A stretch of DNA of 64,000 nucleotides from Falsihalocynthiibacter halioticoli. GTDB lineage: Bacteria; Pseudomonadota; Alphaproteobacteria; Rhodobacterales; Rhodobacteraceae. The position numbers and the translations under genes are program-made. A model generated the notes under the pieces. The model ran no database searches. It was not told the origin of the DNA and saw nothing but the letters and a program-made list of their open reading frames with translations. Every line of letters begins with the position of its first letter. Within the stretch, counting starts at the first letter, position 1. Where the stretch lies: the NCBI RefSeq assembly GCF_025802015.1, contig NZ_JAOYFC010000001.1:1426001-1490000 (forward strand), read 5' to 3'. Below are positions 61,148 to 64,000 of the stretch, piece by piece.

Positions 61148-61671
61148 CTCTCTATGCTTTAGGAACTCGCCGTCCGGTTGTGTACAAAAATGGATGGGTA
61201 GCACCCGATGCCAACGTGATCGGCGACATAGTAATTGCAGAGGATGCCTCCGTCTGGTTCGGTTCAACTCTGCGCGGTGACAACGAGCAAATTGCCATTG
61301 GTGCCGGAAGCAACGTTCAGGAAAACTGCGTGCTGCACACAGATATGGGGTTTCCACTTACCGTTGGAGCCGGATGCACCATCGGGCACAAAGTTATGCT
61401 GCATGGCTGCGAAATCGGGGAAAACACACTCGTCGGCATGGGCGCAATAGTTTTAAACGGCGCAAAGATCGGCAAAAATTGTCTGATCGGGGCAGGGGCG
61501 TTAATCACCGAAGGCAAGGTCATTCCAGACGGATCGCTGGTCATGGGCATGCCAGGGAAAGTGGTTCGTGATCTGGATGAGGCCGCGATAGAGGCCAACC
61601 GAAAAAGTGCACTTGGTTATCAAGCCAATATGCGTCGCTTTCGCGAAGGCTTGAATAAGATAGACGAATAA
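61144..61671 (+). CDS. gamma-class carbonic anhydrase-like protein
   Basis: The 175-residue protein has left-handed beta-helix hexapeptide repeats. Putative metal ligands are the His residues in VLHTDMGFP (near 75), GHKVMLHGC (near 92 and 97), within CTIGHKVMLHGCEIGENTLVGMGA. The trimeric Zn/Fe-binding fold resembles Cam and YrdA/CaiE-type proteins. Catalytic acid residues are not fully conserved-looking, so activity is not assured. It overlaps gmk by four bases. Confidence 0.88.
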   Translation: MTLYALGTRRPVVYKNGWVAPDANVIGDIVIAEDASVWFGSTLRGDNEQIAIGAGSNVQENCVLHTDMGFPLTVGAGCTIGHKVMLHGCEIGENTLVGMGAIVLNGAKIGKNCLIGAGALITEGKVIPDGSLVMGMPGKVVRDLDEAAIEANRKSALGYQANMRRFREGLNKIDE

Positions 61672-61689
61672 ATATTTGAATTATATATA

Positions 61690-62073
61690 TTAATTCATAC
61701 GCCTATCTGCGCTATCATCAACGATAAACAGATCAAAATCGATCTTAGGACACAAAGATTTAACCTCTTTGAGTATCAATTTCGGGTTCGGAAGGTCTGG
61801 GCTTAGCGCACGAAATCTTCCTTTATAGCCGAAGATATCAAGCTGGATTGCAAGGTCCATCGCATCGAAACCTTGGCCGAGGAGCGGTGCCAAAACGATG
61901 TCAGGATTAATATCATCTAGAAGATCTTTGCTTAGGTCTTCATAGCTCGTGTAGTGGAGCCCTTTGTCGTCCGGAAGGCTCCGACCCGCTGATAACCATG
62001 CTGCGGCATCTCCAACAATCAGAGTTAAAGGTTCGCGGCTCGGGTTCACACCGATTTTTTCTTGTTTACTCAC
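61690..62073 (-). CDS. hypothetical protein with receiver-like pattern
   Basis: The 127-residue minus-strand product (GTG start at 62073, also TTG or GTG starts upstream) begins VSKQEKIGVNPSREPLTLIVGDAAAWLSAG. It continues with an alternating beta-alpha pattern (PDIVLAPLLGQGFDAMDLAIQLDIFGYKGRFRALS, then DLFIVDDS). The pattern resembles a receiver-like or Rossmann fold but no phosphorylation acid cluster is clear. I do not recognise the family. It is convergent with the carbonic anhydrase gene, over an A/T-rich 18-base gap, and divergent from phoR. The start is uncertain. Confidence 0.55.
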   Translation of the reverse strand: MSKQEKIGVNPSREPLTLIVGDAAAWLSAGRSLPDDKGLHYTSYEDLSKDLLDDINPDIVLAPLLGQGFDAMDLAIQLDIFGYKGRFRALSPDLPNPKLILKEVKSLCPKIDFDLFIVDDSADRRMN

Positions 62074-62273
62074 AACCAGAACTGTCCATGGTCTTCGCTT
62101 TATTATCCAAAACACGCGCAATTCTAAGCGACTGAAACTGCGGTATTTATCACTTACAATTAAACTATAGGGCGAAGAGCGTCGGTGGTAAATCGCTTTG
62201 TAACAACGGCGTGATTTACAATCTGTTTCGAATTCAGCATGTTTCGAGCGATTTTAGGCACAGGATTCTCTAC

Positions 62274-63311
62274 ATGACCGACCGCCACTTTGATAATCTT
62301 ATTTCCGCATTTCCACTCGCATCAATGCTGATCGATCCATCGGAAACCATCATTTCCATGAATGACGCTGCATGCGAAATTTTCGGCAAAGCGGGCGAGG
62401 GGCGGCATTATATTACCGTTTTACGTCAACCAGTTCTGCTGGATTCAGTCGCCAAATGCATGACGGACGGAGTCACGCGAAAGCCGGTCTTCGAGAAAAT
62501 GCGCTCAACTCATACCACCCGCTATGAAGCCACCTGTACACAAGTTGACGTAAGGGAAGGTAAAGGCATTCTGATAAGTTTCCAAGACATCAGTGTGTTT
62601 GAGGAAGCAGGGCAGATGCGTCGCGACTTTGTTGCAAATGTGTCGCATGAGTTGCGTACGCCGCTTACTGCAGTACTCGGTTTTATTGAAACACTGCGCG
62701 GTCCAGCCAAGGACGATTCGGAAGCGCGGGACCGTTTTCTAAGTATAATGGAGCATGAAGCCACCCGTATGAACCGGTTGGTCGAGGATTTGTTGTCGCT
62801 CTCTCGCGTTGAAAGCGAAGAGCGGATGCGCCCGAACGACAAACAAAATATCGTCGGGTTACTCAACACATGCCTGCGGACACTGCGTCCAACAATTGAA
62901 ACAAGCAAAGTCAGTGTTCATTTCACACCGCCAGTTGACGATCTGCGTGTGCCTGGCGATTGGGATCAATTGCAGCAAGTGTTTTTGAACCTGATCGAAA
63001 ACGCCATCAAATACGGCAGCAGTGGTGGCGATATCTGGATTGACATGACACAGATCGAGAAAGACATGCCATTGCGTGGCCCTGCGGTCCGCATTGATGT
63101 GCGAGACGCGGGCGAGGGGATAGATCCGCTGCATATTCCGCGTCTGACAGAAAGATTTTACAGAATTGACGGTCATCGTTCCCGCGAATTGGGCGGTACT
63201 GGACTGGGCCTCGCAATTGTAAAACACATCATAAATCGCCATCGCGGACGCCTAAAAATCACCTCTGAACTGGGTAAAGGCTCTTGTTTCTCGGTTTATT
63301 TGCCGGTTTGA
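62274..63311 (+). CDS. phoR: phosphate-regulon sensor kinase PhoR, soluble type
   Basis: PhoR phosphorylates PhoB under phosphate starvation. The 345-residue protein has a PAS domain (about 8-110; LISAFPLASMLIDPSETIISMNDAACEIFG), then a HisKA domain with the H-box DFVANVSHELRTPLTAVLGF (H125), and an HATPase_c domain with N (LIENAIKYG), G1 (DAGEGID) and G2 (GGTGLGLAIVKHI) boxes. It has no predicted membrane helix in the N-terminus. The ATG at 62274 gives the PAS start; an upstream in-frame start would add 21 residues without a helix. pstS follows downstream, behind a Pho box. Confidence 0.93.
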   Translation: MTDRHFDNLISAFPLASMLIDPSETIISMNDAACEIFGKAGEGRHYITVLRQPVLLDSVAKCMTDGVTRKPVFEKMRSTHTTRYEATCTQVDVREGKGILISFQDISVFEEAGQMRRDFVANVSHELRTPLTAVLGFIETLRGPAKDDSEARDRFLSIMEHEATRMNRLVEDLLSLSRVESEERMRPNDKQNIVGLLNTCLRTLRPTIETSKVSVHFTPPVDDLRVPGDWDQLQQVFLNLIENAIKYGSSGGDIWIDMTQIEKDMPLRGPAVRIDVRDAGEGIDPLHIPRLTERFYRIDGHRSRELGGTGLGLAIVKHIINRHRGRLKITSELGKGSCFSVYLPV

Positions 63312-63337
63312 CGCCTTTTTTCCAACAAAATCCAGCA

Positions 63338-63366
63338 TTGTCATAAACCTGTTACATGACTGTCAC
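63338..63366 (+). promoter_or_regulatory. Pho box upstream of pstS
   Basis: Three direct heptamers TTGTCAT (63338), CTGTTAC (63349) and CTGTCAC (63360) are spaced exactly 11 bases apart. This matches the known PhoB-binding array of CTGTCAT-like half sites. It lies 76 bases upstream of the pstS ATG, so PhoB probably activates pstS here. Confidence 0.88.
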
Positions 63367-63442
63367 AAAAGCATAGCCGACGAAGCCTAGACCTCGCGTC
63401 GAGGGTCCGCTCTTGGATCCATTAATGACATTAGGAGTTCAT

Positions 63443-64000
63443 ATGTCTTTTGCTAAACTGAGTGTTTCCGCACTTGCCATGACAGTTGCTGCAACTGCTG
63501 CTTCTGCCCGCGATCAAGTACAGGTTGCAGGTTCTTCCACCGTTCTTCCGTACGCTGCTATCGTAGCTGAAGCTTTTGGCGAGAACTTTGACTTCCCGAC
63601 ACCGGTTGTTGAATCCGGCGGTTCTTCTGCTGGTCTTAAGAAATTCTGCGAAGGTCTTGGCGAAGGCACAATCGACGTTGCCAACGCATCCCGCAAAATC
63701 AAAGACAGCGAAATCAAAGCCTGTGCTGAAAATGGTGTAACAGACATCATCGAAGTTCAGATCGGTTATGACGGCATCGTATTTGCCTCTGACATCAACG
63801 GCGAGAGCTTCGAATTCACTCCAGAAGACTGGTTCCTCGCGCTATCGGACAAAGTTGCTGTTGACGGTGCGCTCGTTGACAACCCGAACAAGACTTGGGC
63901 CGACGTTAACGCCAACTTCCCAGCACAGCCACTCGCAGCATTCGTTCCTGGCACAAAGCACGGAACCCGTGAAGTATTCGAAGACAAAGTGATCCTCGCT
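63443..64000 (+). CDS. pstS: phosphate ABC transporter substrate-binding protein, truncated by window edge
   Basis: PstS binds phosphate in the periplasm for the PstSCAB importer. The 186 visible residues start with a signal peptide (MSFAKLSVSALAMTVAATAASA, cut before RDQ). The fold begins VQVAGSSTVLPYAAIVAEAF, with GSSTV as the phosphate-binding P-loop. The matching region near 125 has VIFASDI-like GYDGIVFASDINGES, and VPGTKHGTREVFED occurs near 172. The ribosome site TTAGGAG precedes the ATG by 6 bases. The reading frame is still open at base 64000. pstC, pstA, pstB and phoU presumably follow outside the window. Confidence 0.95.
   Translation, partial: MSFAKLSVSALAMTVAATAASARDQVQVAGSSTVLPYAAIVAEAFGENFDFPTPVVESGGSSAGLKKFCEGLGEGTIDVANASRKIKDSEIKACAENGVTDIIEVQIGYDGIVFASDINGESFEFTPEDWFLALSDKVAVDGALVDNPNKTWADVNANFPAQPLAAFVPGTKHGTREVFEDKVILA

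Noticed and set aside
1..64000. CRISPR arrays, insertion sequences, toxin-antitoxin pairs or prophage
   Set aside because: No regularly spaced repeats, transposase, phage or toxin motifs were seen on either strand.

Overview
The window reads as a chromosomal segment of an alphaproteobacterium of the order Rhodobacterales, most likely the Roseobacter group. The evidence is a CtrA/SciP cell-cycle pair, a PAS_5 (DUF1457) protein, TRAP transport, a PhoR without membrane helices, a class II DAHP synthase, LpxI instead of LpxH, and small conserved one-helix proteins. No phage, insertion sequence, CRISPR array, rRNA or integrase was recognised. Almost all of it looks like core genome. One tRNA gene (Leu, anticodon CAA) is present.

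Layout. 1-3.7 kb: an exported protein cut by the window edge and a 44-residue membrane peptide, then aroK-aroB, ssb and a lytic transglycosylase. 3.7-11 kb: an oligopeptide-type ABC importer (fused double ATPase, two permeases with unusual insertions, Tat-exported binding protein) with an AraC-type regulator upstream. 11-25.6 kb: miaA on the minus strand, then a long plus-strand envelope and lipid block pyrH-frr-uppS-cdsA-dxr-rseP-bamA-skp-fabZ-lpxA-lpxI-lpxB, ended by a convergent mnmA. 25.7-31.3 kb: sciP, ctrA, ligA, recG and a 40-residue membrane peptide. 31.4-39.2 kb: a soluble chemoreceptor, an IscU-like scaffold lacking one cysteine, hisI, gluQ-Pmp3-trmFO and gyrA. 39.3-45.9 kb: an arginine catabolic unit (arginase, ornithine cyclodeaminase, Lrp-type regulator), dsbB, a DedA-like protein, a TRAP permease pair with no binding protein beside it, tRNA-Leu and marC. 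46-50.4 kb: modABC, a free-standing Hint-domain protein and a MobA-like nucleotidyltransferase. 50.4-55.8 kb: a branched-chain amino-acid ABC importer (livM, H, F, G and J). 56-64 kb: a GlxA-type regulator divergent from class II DAHP synthase, a PAS_5 protein, yicC-gmk-gamma-carbonic anhydrase, an unknown protein, phoR and the start of pstS behind a textbook Pho box.

How the genes work together. aroK/aroB and the DAHP synthase serve the shikimate pathway from two loci. dxr, uppS, cdsA, rseP, bamA, skp, fabZ and lpxA/I/B link isoprenoid, phospholipid, outer-membrane protein and lipid A synthesis. SciP and CtrA form a regulatory pair with a near-consensus CtrA site in front of ctrA. Arginase and ornithine cyclodeaminase convert arginine to proline. 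PhoR and PstS begin a phosphate-starvation operon.

I found no clearly new multi-gene defence or mobile system. The most distinctive items are the Hint-domain protein with no partner gene, the peptide transporter whose permeases carry extra helices and a cysteine-bearing loop, the scaffold lacking its third cysteine, the inverted repeat built around the gyrA promoter, and several tiny membrane proteins.
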